Positions 19,213 to 31,486 of a DNA stretch of 64,000 nucleotides are shown here, in pieces. The notes under the pieces are model-generated. The model searched no databases. It was not told where the DNA came from and was given only the letters and a program-made list of their open reading frames with translations. Position 1 is the first letter of the stretch. Every line of letters starts with the position of its first letter. Origin of the DNA: Ampullaceana balthica (lineage: Eukaryota > Mollusca > Gastropoda > Lymnaeidae); assembly GCA_944989445.1 (NCBI GenBank), contig CALYLW010000340.1, forward strand, positions 576,881 to 640,880, in the 5' to 3' direction. Position numbers and translations under genes: made by a program.

Positions 19213-19510
19213 GGGATTTAGCGGCTGGATAGCGAAGTCAGTAGTGCGCTTGCCTCACAAAGCTGAGGGCTTGGGATCGAGCCCACGCAAAGCCACAATA
19301 TTAGTGATACGCTAAGTTAGTCCTCCACTGACCCCTGGGAGGGAAATGGGGCACCGAGTAATCTCAACTGGAAACATTAGGGATCCCCTACGACCATGAA
19401 AATCTTGGTTGCAATGTCATCGGTCATGGGACTTACAGGGAGTTAATGGTTACGCTGATCCCGACATTACGCTGTTTCGTGGTTGTGAACGCGCCACTCT
19501 AAAAAAGTAA
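19213..19510 (+). mobile_element. tRNA-derived SINE, family 1
   Basis: The head has a pol III A-box-like stretch (GGATAGCGAAGTCAGTAGTG) and a B-box-like GGGATCGAGCCC about 40 bases apart. A ~240-bp body follows. A 25-bp piece of the body (GAAAATCTTGGTTGCAATGT) recurs at 20151-20172, a second fragment. Confidence 0.7.
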
Positions 19511-20595
19511 TATTACTCGTCATCTAGTCATTTTTTATTATTATTCATATTGCAAGGAATTGTTCTCTCTTTTTTTATTAATATTTATTTTCATTCATTG
19601 TTTTCTATTTTTTAAATACCTTTTTATATCATTAACTGTTACATTTTAATAGCACTGTACGTACAGTATATTTTATATATGTTTCGACTTATACTGAAAA
19701 TCGGGTTACGAAGCATCTTAAGAACGGATCAACGTCGAAACCCGAGGACCCCCTGTATGCATATATTTGTATTTCCTTAATTAACTTGATAAGTGTTATT
19801 ACATATTCAATGTCGTTATTTATTTTAAAAATCATATGTTTACATGATATCGTCCATACAACAAATGTTGGAGGACTAAATGGTTAGACATAACAAATGT
19901 ACGCATTTTTCATTGTTATAAATATACGCAACACACACAAACCAAAATAAAATTAACGTTTTCATTAATTTCTTTAAAATGTATGATTTTATTAGAAAGG
20001 TGCAATATTATGTAATATATTCCTAGCGAGACTTTTTAAAAGTTATCTTTGACAAAATGACTTGAATTTTTTTCATCTTGACATAAGTTGCACGTAGGAA
20101 TGAGGAGAAGACACGCACACACGTAGACACGTAGACACGTAGCTGTTTTGAAAATCTTGGTTGCAATGTCATCTCGACAAAATCAATTCATTTACTAATT
20201 CATTTATTCAATTTAATAAAATGTTAGCTTCACACTAGCATTGCCATTAAAGATTTACTACTGAAACACATATTTAAGACACAAAGTATTAAATAAAATA
20301 TACTTACTATTTCATACAATTACGGAAGAAATTCGAAGTCCAGCTCTAAAGTTGTTAATGAGATATTACTTTTTTAAACAAATGCCAGTTTCATTAATCT
20401 ATATTTCTGTATACACCTGTAGGGAAAACATTCGAACCATTTGCCACAGTACTTACGTACTTTAAAAAAACAAAGAGGTAAGTCATTACACATGTGGGGT
20501 GGGGGGATAAACAAAAAAAAAGCAGAATGGGCGTGGCTTAGCCCGGAAAATGACATCCTGAAATTGGGTATGTATGGCAGGGGTTTCATTTCTCG

Positions 20596-20682
20596 AAAGC
20601 GCACACGCGCACGCACACGCACGCACGCACACACACACATACACACACACACACATATATATGTATATATATATATATTTTA
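20596..20682. repeat. (CA)n/(TA)n microsatellite
   Basis: A CGCACA-rich tract passes into pure CA and then TATATG/TATA. Overlapping ORFs on both strands are low-complexity artefacts. Confidence 0.95.
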
Positions 20683-20689
20683 TTATTTT

Positions 20690-21640
20690 GCATTTTTTGC
20701 AATTCATTAACATCAAACGGCTAATTTTAATTTTTTTTAATTATTTTTTTTTATTTTCAATTTTTTATTTTAAAATGTTTGTTATCTAAGACATCGGTTT
20801 GATTTCATGTGAAACAATTGTTGAGGAGTATCATAGATAGTAGTGCGTGACCCAACATTACTTACGTGTGAGACATCAGACAAAATTGTCCGACAATTTC
20901 CTTGTTTGGTGAATATTTGTTGAGGATTTTTTTAAAAATGTGTTTCTTCTTTGAAATAAATTATGTTTTTACCGGAGAAAATTTCACACATTTATATTAT
21001 TTAAAAAAAAATAAATTGATAATGCAACATTGACAAATTAAAGTCTATTGTTTTACATTTCGTTCTCCATTTACATGGTAACTGACTGAAATTTTAATTA
21101 TTATTTATAGTTGTTGCAACCTGAATCATTTTGCTTCGGGGACACACTGTATCCAGTATGTTCTTTACGCATGGTTGCATGTTGACAGAGATTGACACAT
21201 ATCTTATTATAGGTCCACATAGGATGTCACATATTTTAATATAGTACCAATACTATTGATTTTCCTTGCTTGGCGCCCACGCTTTTCTTTTTTCAACCAT
21301 GATAACAATTAGTTTGTCCTTTTTAGCACATTTGAATAAAACCGACGAAATATTGATGATACTGCAATCATCCTTTTAATTTTAGATTTAATAAATATTA
21401 TGTTATGAAAAAAGGGTACGTATAGGCCTGACGGGACGTCACAGAACAACGAACTTTTCGGGGGCAAAACCTTCCTCAAACCACAAATAGACAAAAACAT
21501 TTTTAAAAAACTAATAAAATGAAAACTAAGCTACGGTGTTAACCATTCAATTGATCCCCAATGAGTATCCGCTTCACCTGCCAAGTCACGCCGTACACCA
21601 GTTCCAGGTGTGTCCCCGTTCACAGACGTATGGTTTCACG
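20690..21640. other. AT-rich sequence, nothing recognised
   Basis: Poly-T and poly-A tracts and short ORFs without family resemblance. Confidence 0.4.
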
Positions 21641-21870
21641 GGGAGGAGTACGGTGGTTGAGTGGCATACGTGCTGGGCTGGCGTACTGATGGTCACGGTT
21701 TCGAATGTCCGTGAAGGCAGGGATTTGTTCCCGGGGTGTCACTGACTCCACCCAGTTGTCAATGACTCTAGTTAGGGAAAACAAAGGAGCCTGGAGAATA
21801 GCGTGCTCCCTGATAACCGTGGTCTGTGAACGCTGCGTTACTTGCGTTCTTACCAGAACGTAGGACTCAA
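21640..21870 (+). mobile_element. tRNA-derived SINE, family 2
   Basis: The head GGTGGTTGAGTGGCATACG resembles an A box and CACGGTTTCGAATG a B box. The body differs from the SINE at 19213. It ends near CTGCGTTACTTGCG. Next, at 21875-21945, are four short repeats of TCTGTATAGAAGAA, matching the LINE tail region at 23100-23150. Confidence 0.65.
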
Positions 21871-21959
21871 TAATCCTCTGTATAGAAGAAGCGTCTGTAT
21901 AGAAGAAACGTCTGTATATAAGAAGAGTCTGTATAGATAAGACGAGTTTTTAGTCAGGA

Positions 21960-22500
21960 CTTGATGTGGTCAGTGACCACCCACTGGTCGTTGTTTGGCC
22001 GGAGTCAACGTGGCTTCCTTCTTAAAAACTTTTCCTGGTCTGTTTGTCTTAGGTTCTGCGTTGTTCCCTTAGCTGCATGGATACTTCTGAACACATACAT
22101 TTAATACGAGAAATTTATTTTATGTTTATTATAAAATATATTTTAAAGACTCTTTAAAAAGATGAACTATCCAGAGGCGTCACTCAGTGCTGTTCATGGT
22201 ACCACATAGACTTTCTCCGTGTCTTCCCGTGCCAAATAACGAGAACATACAAAGTTTACATTTTGGAGTAACACTTTGGGATTGTGTTATCAGGTGCGGT
22301 ACGCAACCCCTGCACCCCCCTGGATCCATCAAAGACACGTTAAAACGCACAGAATAATAGTTTTAAAAAGGATAGGAAATGTTTTTTTCTCTATTTAGTT
22401 ATATATTATTTTAAATCAAATTGTTCATTTTCTGGCGAGGCCTTCTTTGAAATAATGTTGATGACCAAATAAGTACACATAAAAAAACATGCTCATATAT
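21960..22500. other. Unassigned sequence
   Basis: No exon, RNA or transposon end was recognised. Confidence 0.4.
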
Positions 22501-22522
22501 CAATCATGCTTTTTAATAATAC

Positions 22523-22622
22523 TATACTGACTTTGATAAATATGATACTATACTGACTTTGATAAGTATGATACTGTACTGACTTTGATAAGTATGATAC
22601 TGTACTGACTTTGATAAGTATC
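22523..22622. repeat. 26-bp tandem repeat, 4 copies
   Basis: Units of TATGATACTATACTGACTTT with GATAAG, nearly identical. Confidence 0.9.
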
Positions 22623-23069
22623 CGATCAGGGGATGCTTTTTAAAATATTTTCTTTTCAAAGAAATTATTATTTTGTTGGTTTTGATTGAACATATTTTTT
22701 GTATCGCCCGTCCCATTTTCATAGTTTTTAAATGTTTGAGATATCCATTTGCTGTCACCAAAGAGGAAATTTGATTTGGGTAGTTAATTGTTAACAATGA
22801 TAAGATCAATTAAGAAGATTTTGTTTTATTTTATTTAAAAAAAATTTTTTTGGGCTTAACGTTATATAAAAATTTCTAAGATTTTTTATACTTGGCTGCA
22901 TCGTATTTCCTTGGTAGTAGATGTTTTAACAAAATTTATGTAAAGCTTTATTTGGGAGTAATAACCAGCAAGTGCCAAAAAAGAAGCCAAATATTTTAAG
23001 AAATCATTGAATACTTAGCGAGAGTGTTGGGGGAGATTATATGTCACAAATTAATAAAATTTGTACAAT

Positions 23070-23175
23070 TCAGTCTAAAACTCTAATAAGAATGCAGGAC
23101 TAAACACAAACCATAGATAAGCGCAATAACATTCTGTAGAGAAGGAGCGTCTGTAACAGATAAGATAAGATAAGA
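23070..23175 (+). mobile_element. LINE 3' tail fragment, plus orientation
   Basis: Contains CTCTAATAAGAATGCAGGAC, CATAGATAAGCG and GGAGCGTCTGT, then (AGATA)n. This is the reverse complement of the LINE ends at 16085 and 52978, so this copy lies on the plus strand. Confidence 0.75.
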
Positions 23176-23179
23176 CTTT

Positions 23180-25060
23180 GTCAAATTCAATCTTTTTATT
23201 CATAGCTACTCCTTTTTTCTCTTTAAGACTTTTCTTTAAGTAACTCATTGAATGAGGTCGACATTAGTTACTTTTCTTCTCCTTGGTTGAACAACTCTCA
23301 ACATTTTTGCAACTTCTTTCAGGCGATATTGATCTGATCTAGAGTTGCGAATGAAACTGATCAATATAATCTTTTGTAGTCTCTGGTCCTTTTCTGCGTA
23401 AACGTTATGTTACAATCTACCTATACTCCATCTTGGTCTGAGTATACAAATACATTTTCAATAGCTTATTCAACAATTAGAGTGCTTTCCATCTCTCTTA
23501 CTTTGAATACATAGATGTCAAGATTAAAGCCTTTCATTTTCATATGTTGATAAGCAGATCAGCTCGAAAGTAAAGAAATCAAAACAACAACATCACAACA
23601 ACAGCAACAACGTGATTTCACAGACAGCTTGTCCAAATTTTGAAGAGCATCCTAGAGATCTTCAATAGGTGCCACACATTAGTCAAATTTGTTTTTTTCA
23701 CCAGATTAACAGCAACATGATGAGTACTTCAAATTGTTATTGCAGTCTTTTTTAAGGTCCTTCCGATTTGTTCAAGTTAGTAGTCAAATCGATGAGTTGA
23801 TCCAACACAGACGGAACAACTCAATTTTTTATCTCAAAAGCACCGTATTATTTAATATACGAATGGCCTAAATATTTTAATATATTCCAGTCATTATGGT
23901 GGGATCATCACAACCTTGAACTTAATCTCTAGACGACACGTGATTTAGAATCTCACTTAGAGGGAATACCATCATGTAGGACAGCGGTGATCTTCTATAG
24001 ACATAAGGCAAGAGAAAAAGGCTTTAAAAACCAGAGGAAGCATGGGATGGTTGGATAAGGTGGAGATTAATCCACAACTGCTGGGTGTTCCTGGACATAT
24101 CAACGTTTTCGCTTCGTCCCCACAACATTTCGAAGACACGACTTTATGAACGAGGTCGAAAAGTCCTTATTTCACCACTCTTTGGTACTTTGGATTCTTC
24201 GAAACCCATGCCATCAAAAACTTTCCAGTGTCTGCCCCCTATTTAATTTACATTATCTATGGAGTTCTCTTAAGGTCTATTTAACTGTCTTACAAAAATC
24301 TGGGATTTTTTCTTTAATATCTCAGTGATTTCAATTTAGACATTAAAAAACACAGGCTTTCTAAAATAAATTGTGAAGTTATCTGAAATTTAAACATTTT
24401 TTTAAAAAATGCGATATCACTTAAATAATAAAGGGATATCAATAGTCATAAAGAGACGTAAGTCATATAAATAAAGTGGAGGTCATATAAATATAGTATA
24501 ATTCAGATACGTGTATTAAAACTCAAGAAATATTGTTGATATTCATGAAGTGATTAACTAAATTAATGTCGCACCCATAGTCTTTAAAACTTTCAACAAA
24601 ATAAAGAAAATACTGATAAGTATTTTATTTAATTGTTTTGAAGTTTATTTGTTTAGATCCACATATTAAAAAAAACATGCCGTATTCTGATTGTGATTAA
24701 CAGTAAAATCCAGCAAGTGACTTTATTATAAAAAACAGTTTAACTTTTATTTTATATTATTTATTGTGCATGATAAAAATTAAAGTGTTTAGTGCGTTAG
24801 ATTACAAACTGAATTTTTGCAGTGTTCTTTGATAATAAAGTATGTTTTGACATATCAGCACTAAACCACATTATCATGTGTACAATACCAAAGATGTTAA
24901 TTAAGTGTGAACAAAGGGACAACATGCCGATAGCAATGTATACCTTTAATGTAGCATCACTCAAAACTGTTATATTTCATTCCAATAAATGTGTAGAATG
25001 ATACGTAAACTAATATCAGACATGCGCATAAAATGATTTTGAATATTTTAAAATAAATTA
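23180..25060. other. AT-rich sequence between gene and transposons
   Basis: No coding exon or repeat boundary could be supported. If the SLC13 transcript extends past the hAT in its 3' UTR, its end could lie at the right edge of this stretch. Confidence 0.4.
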
Positions 25061-25071
25061 CAGGTTAGCAG

Positions 25072-26982
25072 TAGGCCTGTCAACGGGTACCCGGGACCCG
25101 GGTACCCGTTGCCGTGTGATTACCCGGGTAGTAAAATTCCGCCCGGGTACCCGTGAAAATGTGGCTTCTATGTCTATATTAACCGTAGGCCAAACTTCGG
25201 CTCCCATGCGGCTTTTTGTGTTTACATTGTGGCTTGCGAAACAATTTATCAAATGAAAATTTTTGTTTCAAATATATGCTGTGAAGTACTTCTAAGGAGA
25301 AATATCTGTCAACGGGAAATATCTGTCAACGGGAAATAAAATACGGTCCCAATAAATACAATGTATTTTGATATATATTTTTTTTCTCTCAACCTGAAAC
25401 AGAAATCGCACAACACACTAAAAAAATGGTTCTTTAAAAGAATCGTATAACGAAAACAAAAGTCCTCTGCCAAAAAAAAATGATGGACTGCTTAGAGATG
25501 AAAGACGCTGTGTTTGTTAATAAAAAAAACACTCTTGCTTTGACTAACTTTGCTTTGAAATACGCCGATTGATACTAGCTAATATTGTTTATTTACCCCC
25601 TCTCCTCCCTTCACTCCTATAACCCACACCCCTTACATCCGCCTTACTTCTTGTGTTCATTAACACGTGGTGACCTAGAAAAACTGATGCTAATAATTCG
25701 TACAAGGTCGTCAGTATTTAAATTTAATAAATTGAATAGTTACTAACAGTGTAGGATGGGCAGACGTCGGCTGTGAGGATGGACTGCACAGAGATGAAAG
25801 ATGCCGTGTTTGTTTTTTGTTCATTCAAACACCCTTGCTTTGAAACTAACTTTGCTTTGAAATAGCCGACAGTGGGTCACCGATTGATACTATCTATCTA
25901 ATGGCGTTTTTTCTACTCTCCCCCCCCTCTCCTCTCTTCCCTCCTATAACCCAGTGCTTCTCAAAATTTTTGTATTGCGGACCGGCAGGAATGTTTTCCA
26001 TTGCATCTGGAACCGGTGCACTATTTTCCCTGTACTTACATGGTAGCGAAATGAATTATATTTCCTTTTATTTTATTTCCTTTTATTTCTTTCATTTATT
26101 TGCTTATTGTCAAAAATGACAAATTCTATAGGGTTGGTATTATTGATAGCAATTGGAGGATTATAATTATATTTTTCTCTCCTTTCTTGATAACTTCCGC
26201 GGACCCCCACTTTGAGAAGCACTGCTATAACCCACACCCTTGCATTCGCTTGTGTTTCTTGTGTTCATTGACACGTGTTTGCCTAGCCCAAAAATTGATA
26301 TTAATAATACACCCAAAGTTAACAAGATGGGTTAGACGTCGTGTGGAATCAGGCTAATCAAGTTGACAGCGACACGGCAAAATGCAACCATTGTAATTAA
26401 ATTGTGTCTGTGAAGGGTGGCAACCCAACGCGATAAAACGCCATGTGAACGTTATTCATAAAATTGATATTGATAAACAAACCGCCGATCCACCCAATAT
26501 CAGAAATATTTTGGTGTCAACAAAAGCAGTACCACTGACCAAAGCACGATCACTTACGATTTATCGCAGTATAGCATACGTCATCGCCCTTAGCATCGAC
26601 TACCGACGCCAAGTGGATATTAACATTAAAGGTATGACACTGAATGTTACGTCATTGCCGTAGACATTTTGTTTGCATGTTCAGTTTATTGTCATTTATG
26701 AGTATGACGAATGCATTTACAGCAGGAATTGAATAAAAGTTTTTAGTGCATTATAGTTAATTATAGTGCATTAGTAATAGTATGTTACTGTAACTGGAAG
26801 CAAGCCGTTGGCTACTACTACTGTGTGAAATGAGGTGCATGGATGGTGGCTAGGTTGCATTGTATAGCGATCATGACGGGGAAAATTATGCGACGTTTAA
26901 GTTTAGAACGGGTAACCCGGGTACCCGTTCGAAATTTTCACGGGTACCCGGGCAGCTTTTTTCAACAAAATTGACAGCCCTA
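25072..26982. mobile_element. Non-autonomous hAT element with 8-bp duplication, in the SLC13 3' region
   Basis: Flanked by GTTAGCAG at 25064-25071 and 26983-26990. The ends are TAGGCCTGTCAACGGG and the inverse of TTGACAGCCCTA. GGGTACCCGGG-type palindromes cluster just inside both ends (25085-25155, 26910-26952). The interior has two ~300-bp tandem copies (about 25470-25700 and 25775-26310), the second interrupted by a smaller MITE. No transposase ORF. It inserted about 50 bp downstream of the SLC13 stop codon. Confidence 0.9.
25952..26224. mobile_element. 273-bp hAT MITE with perfect terminal inverted repeats
   Basis: The ends CAGTGCTTCTCAAA and TTTGAGAAGCACTG are perfect inverse repeats. 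The duplication CTATAACC is present at 25944-25951 and 26225-26232. The paralogous internal repeat at about 25615-25630 shows the uninterrupted site (CCTATAACCCACACC), which confirms both boundaries. Confidence 0.95.
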
Positions 26983-27032
26983 GTTAGCAGTTAACACTCA
27001 TTTCACATAATAAACATATTTGTCTTTGTTCA

Positions 27033-27242
27033 TTAACTACTTTTGGTATGAAGAGCAAAGCTTGTCATTATTGTGAGCACCTCTGGAGTTAACGTTGTAT
27101 TGCCAGGAAAAGTATTGTTGCTAAACGATGTCGTCGCCCATGTTGGCAGGGATCCCAAGTTGAAAAGAGCATAGCCCCAGGTGTTGATCCCGAGTGTCAC
27201 CACCATTATGCCAAGTAGGTTAAGTACCAAGCCACATTTTAT
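27033..27242 (-). CDS. SLC13 exon 15 (C-terminus and stop)
   Basis: 210 bp, acceptor ttgcttccag, phase 0, ending AGTAGTTAA. Codes IKCGLVLNLLGIMVVTLGIN, TWGYALFNLGSLPTWA and a 30-residue tail with two N-x-T/S sites (NNTFPGNTTL). NTWG is the conserved C-terminal signature of the family; the tail is expected to be outside the cell. Confidence 0.95.
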   Translation of the reverse strand: MKCGLVLNLLGIMVVTLGINTWGYALFNLGSLPTWATTSFSNNTFPGNTTLTPEVLTIMTSFALHTKSS

Positions 27243-30200
27243 CTGGAAGCAAACAATGACAGAGAATATGAGCAATAATCACCTATTAATGATTTCATCT
27301 AAAAAAAAGAAACAATAATATTCTGATGCAATAAATATTACCGTAACTGAAACAATTATTTTGTAGTTGCCAAAGCACGCTTTAAAAATAACTCTTTATG
27401 CATAGTCATGTACTTTGCACTGGTATGAATCAGGTAAATATTCATGTTTGTTATACTTTAGCTCTACTTTTTAAATATGAAGTTGTTTCTGTCAAACTAT
27501 ATGATTTTGAAATAACAGCCTTATATCGAGCAGATGATTTTAGATTATTCACTCTCGCCCCACTTTTAAACATATGTCCATTTAAAGTCAATAGTTTAGG
27601 TGTTGCCACATTAAAACTATCGAGCCCTTAGATTTGTGATCAATCCCTACATGATTCGGTTTGTAGCAGTGATGGCATGCTGATGCCTGGGACAGAAGCA
27701 AAGTTTTCCTTCTCTACTTTAAAATTAATAAAAGCATTCTCTTAAGAAGCATCAGCAAAGAATTTTTGTTATCACATTGAATTACGTTTAGTCCTTCTTT
27801 CCTTCTCTGAAGCTTAGTTAAACTCCGCTTTGGTTTCGAACAAATACAGCAGTATCTCTATATATAATTCACCAGAATAAGAACAAGCAGACTGCAAACA
27901 AGCATGACGAATGGCCCTCGCTAGGGTCGGCCAATCACAATTTATGGCTGGCAAGCTAGGTTGGTTAGAGGGTGGGGGGGCAGGTAGCTAACCTCAGTTC
28001 GCATGTCTCGAGACCATCAATACGTTGGCGATCCCCCCTCCCCCGACGTCTATTCGCGTTGTTCTAATTTTTAAATCCCTTATATTAACTTCACCGCCGT
28101 CTCTGTCGTTCTGTCGTCATCTCTCTGTGTCGTGATCTCTGTCTGTCTTGGGCGGGCGGAAAAACAAAAGTAAAAAATGACCCGACTTCCCGTGATCCGA
28201 TCGAGCTGAAATTTGGCACACGGACCCGTCTCACCTAACAATGCATCTTATCAAACTTTCAGATAGATCGAATGTACTGTAATTAAATTAATGCATTTTT
28301 AGTTTATCCTTATATAACGTATGTAATTCAAATTCACTGTTTGTTATTGTTTTTTTGCCACGTGAGAGTTTGAGTTGACGCGTTGACACGACCCATCGAA
28401 GTACCGGCGTGCTTTTCTTTACATTTTACGTGTCACGCTGAGCTCGGTCAAGCGATCGGTGACCAGACTTTTCCCCTCTCCCCTCCCCACCCACCGCCCA
28501 GGGTTATGAAGCAAAGTTGAGTTAAGACAGATTCAGTCTGTAAATATTTGTCGCGTTTGAAAATAATCAATACTGTTAGTTATGTCTCATATATAAGGGA
28601 TTTATAGTCAAAAACTTTGTTTTTACGGGTTTGTTTTATTAAATCCCTTATATTAACTTCCCCGCCGTCTCTGTCTGTCGTCATCTCTGTCTGTCTTGGG
28701 TGGGCGGGCAGAAAAACAAAAGTCAAAAATGACCCAATTCCCGTGATCCGATCGAGCTCAAATTTGGCACACGGACCCGTCTCACCTAACAATACATCGT
28801 ATCAAAATTTCAGATCGATCAAAAGTACCGTAATTAAATTAATGCATTTGTAGTTTATCCTTATATAACGTTTGTTATTGTTTTTTTCCCACGTGAGAGT
28901 TTGAGTTGACACGTTGACGCCACCCATCGAAGTACCGGCGTGCTTTTGTTTACATTTTACGTGTCACGCTGAGCTCGGTCAAGCGATCGGTGACCCGACA
29001 TTTCCCATCTCCCCCCCACCCCCCCAACCCCCAGGGTTGTGAAGCAAAGTTGAGTTAAGACAGATTCAGTCAGTAAATGTTTGTCACGTTTGAAAATAAT
29101 ACCTACTGTTAGTTATGTCTCATATATAAGGGATTTATAGTCAAAAACTTTGTTTTTACGGGTTTGTTTTATTTCTTTCTGTAGTTTGTGTCCGTTCTTT
29201 TTACCCTTTCTTTGCACTATCTATGAGCAAGTCTGCGGCGTATGATACGCAGCGGGTCATATCTAGTTACCATTAAAGCAAATAAAAGAACGACATTGCA
29301 ATCAAAGAGATAATGCTTTAAAATGAAAAGCAAAGTATACGTAACTTTTTTTCAACATTAGTTAACAAATTCAAATTCACCATTTACGACTTCAATTTTA
29401 GATTAAAATAAAACAAACCCGTAAAAACAAAATTTTTTACTATAAATCCCTTATATATGAGACATAACTAACAGTAGTGATTATTTTTAAACGCTACAAA
29501 CATTGACAGACTGACACCGAGTGATGTCCCTTGTCTTTAATAAATGGGGGTGGGACGTGAGGGGGTGTCGGCACGACGGTCGGCGTCAACTCAAACTCAC
29601 GTGGAAGTGGAAGAAAAAAACAATAACAAACCGTGAATTTGAATTACATACCTCATATAAGGATAAACTAAAAATGCATTAATTTAATTACGGTACGTTC
29701 GATCGATCTGAAATTTTGATACGATGCATTGTTAGGTTAAACGGGTCCGTGTGCCAAATTTCAGCTCGATCCGATCACGGGAAGTCGGTCATTTTCGACT
29801 TTTGTTTTACCGCCCGCCCGCCCGCCCAGCCCATGAGATGACGACAGAGACGGGCGCGAAGTTAATATAAGGAATTTAAATAAAATAAACCCGTAAAAAC
29901 AAAGTTTTTGACTATAAATCCCTTATATATGAGACATAACTAACAGTATTGATTATTTTCAAACATTTACAGACTGAATCTGTCTTAACTCAACTTTGCA
30001 TCATAACCCTAGTGGGGGGTGGGGGGGGGGAGAGGGGAAAAGTCTGGTCACCGATTCGCTTGACCGAGCTCAGAGTGACACGTAAAATGTAAACAAAAGC
30101 GCCCGTCGCTTCGTTGGGTCGCCTCAATGCGTCAGCTCAAAATTTCACGTGGCAAAAAAACAATAACAAACCGTGAATTGAAATTACATACCTCATATAA

Positions 30201-31447
30201 GGATAAACTAAAAATGCATTAATTTAATTACGGTACGTTCGATCGATCTGAAATTTTGATACGATGCATTGTTAGGTCAGACGGGTCCGTGTGCCAAATT
30301 TCAGTTCGATCGGATCATGGGAAGTGGGTCATTTTTGACTTCTGTTTTTCCGCCCGCCGAGCCCAAGAGAGAGAGAGATGATGAGAGAGATGACGACAGA
30401 GACGGCCGCGAAGTTAATATAAGGGATTTAATAAAAACAAACCCGTAAAAACAAAGTTTTTGACTATAAATCCCTTATATATGAGACATAACTAACAGTA
30501 TTGATTATTTTCAAACATTTACAGACTGACACCGAGTGATGTCCCTTGTCTTTAATAAATGGGGGGTGGGATGTGAGGGGGTGTCGGCACGACGGTCGGC
30601 GTCAACACGACGGTCGGCGTCAACTCAAACTCACGTGGAAGTGGGAGATAAAAAACAATCACAAACAGTGAATTTAAATTACATACCTCATATAAGGATA
30701 AACTAAAAATGCATTAATTTAATTACGGTACGTTCGATCGATCTGAAATTTTGATACGATGCATTGTTAGGTCAGACGGGTCCGTGTGCCAAATTTCAGT
30801 TCGATCGGATCACGGGAAGTGGGTCATTTTCGACTTTTGTTTTTTCCGCCCGCCGAGCCCATGAGAGAGATGATGACAGACAGAGACGCCGGTGAAGTTA
30901 ATATAAGGGATTTAATAAAACAAACCCGTAAAAACAAAGTTTTTGACTATAAATCCCTTATATATGAGACATAACTAACAGTATTGATTATTTTCAAACA
31001 TTTACAGACTGAATCTGTCTTAACTCAACTTTGCATCATAACCCTAGTGGGGGGGTGGGGGAGGGGTGGGTGGGGGGGTGGGGGGGAGGGGTGGGTGGGG
31101 GGGAGAGGGGAAAAGTCTGGTCACCGATTCGCTTGACCGAGCTCAGAGTGACACGTAAAATGTAAACAAAAGCGCCCGTCGCTTCGTTGGGTCGCCTCAA
31201 TGCGTCAGCTCAAACATTTCACGTGGCAAAAAAAACAATAACAACCGTGAATTCGAATTACATACCTCATATAAGGATAAACTAAAAATGCATTAATTTA
31301 ATTACGGTACGTTCGATCGATCTGAAATTTTGATACGATGCATTGTTAGGTCAGACGGGTCCGTGTGCCAAATTTCAGTTCTGATCGGATCATGGGAATG
31401 GGTCATTTTTGACTTCTGTTTTTCCGCCCGTCGAGCCCAAGACAGAC

Positions 31448-31486
<39 letters not shown>

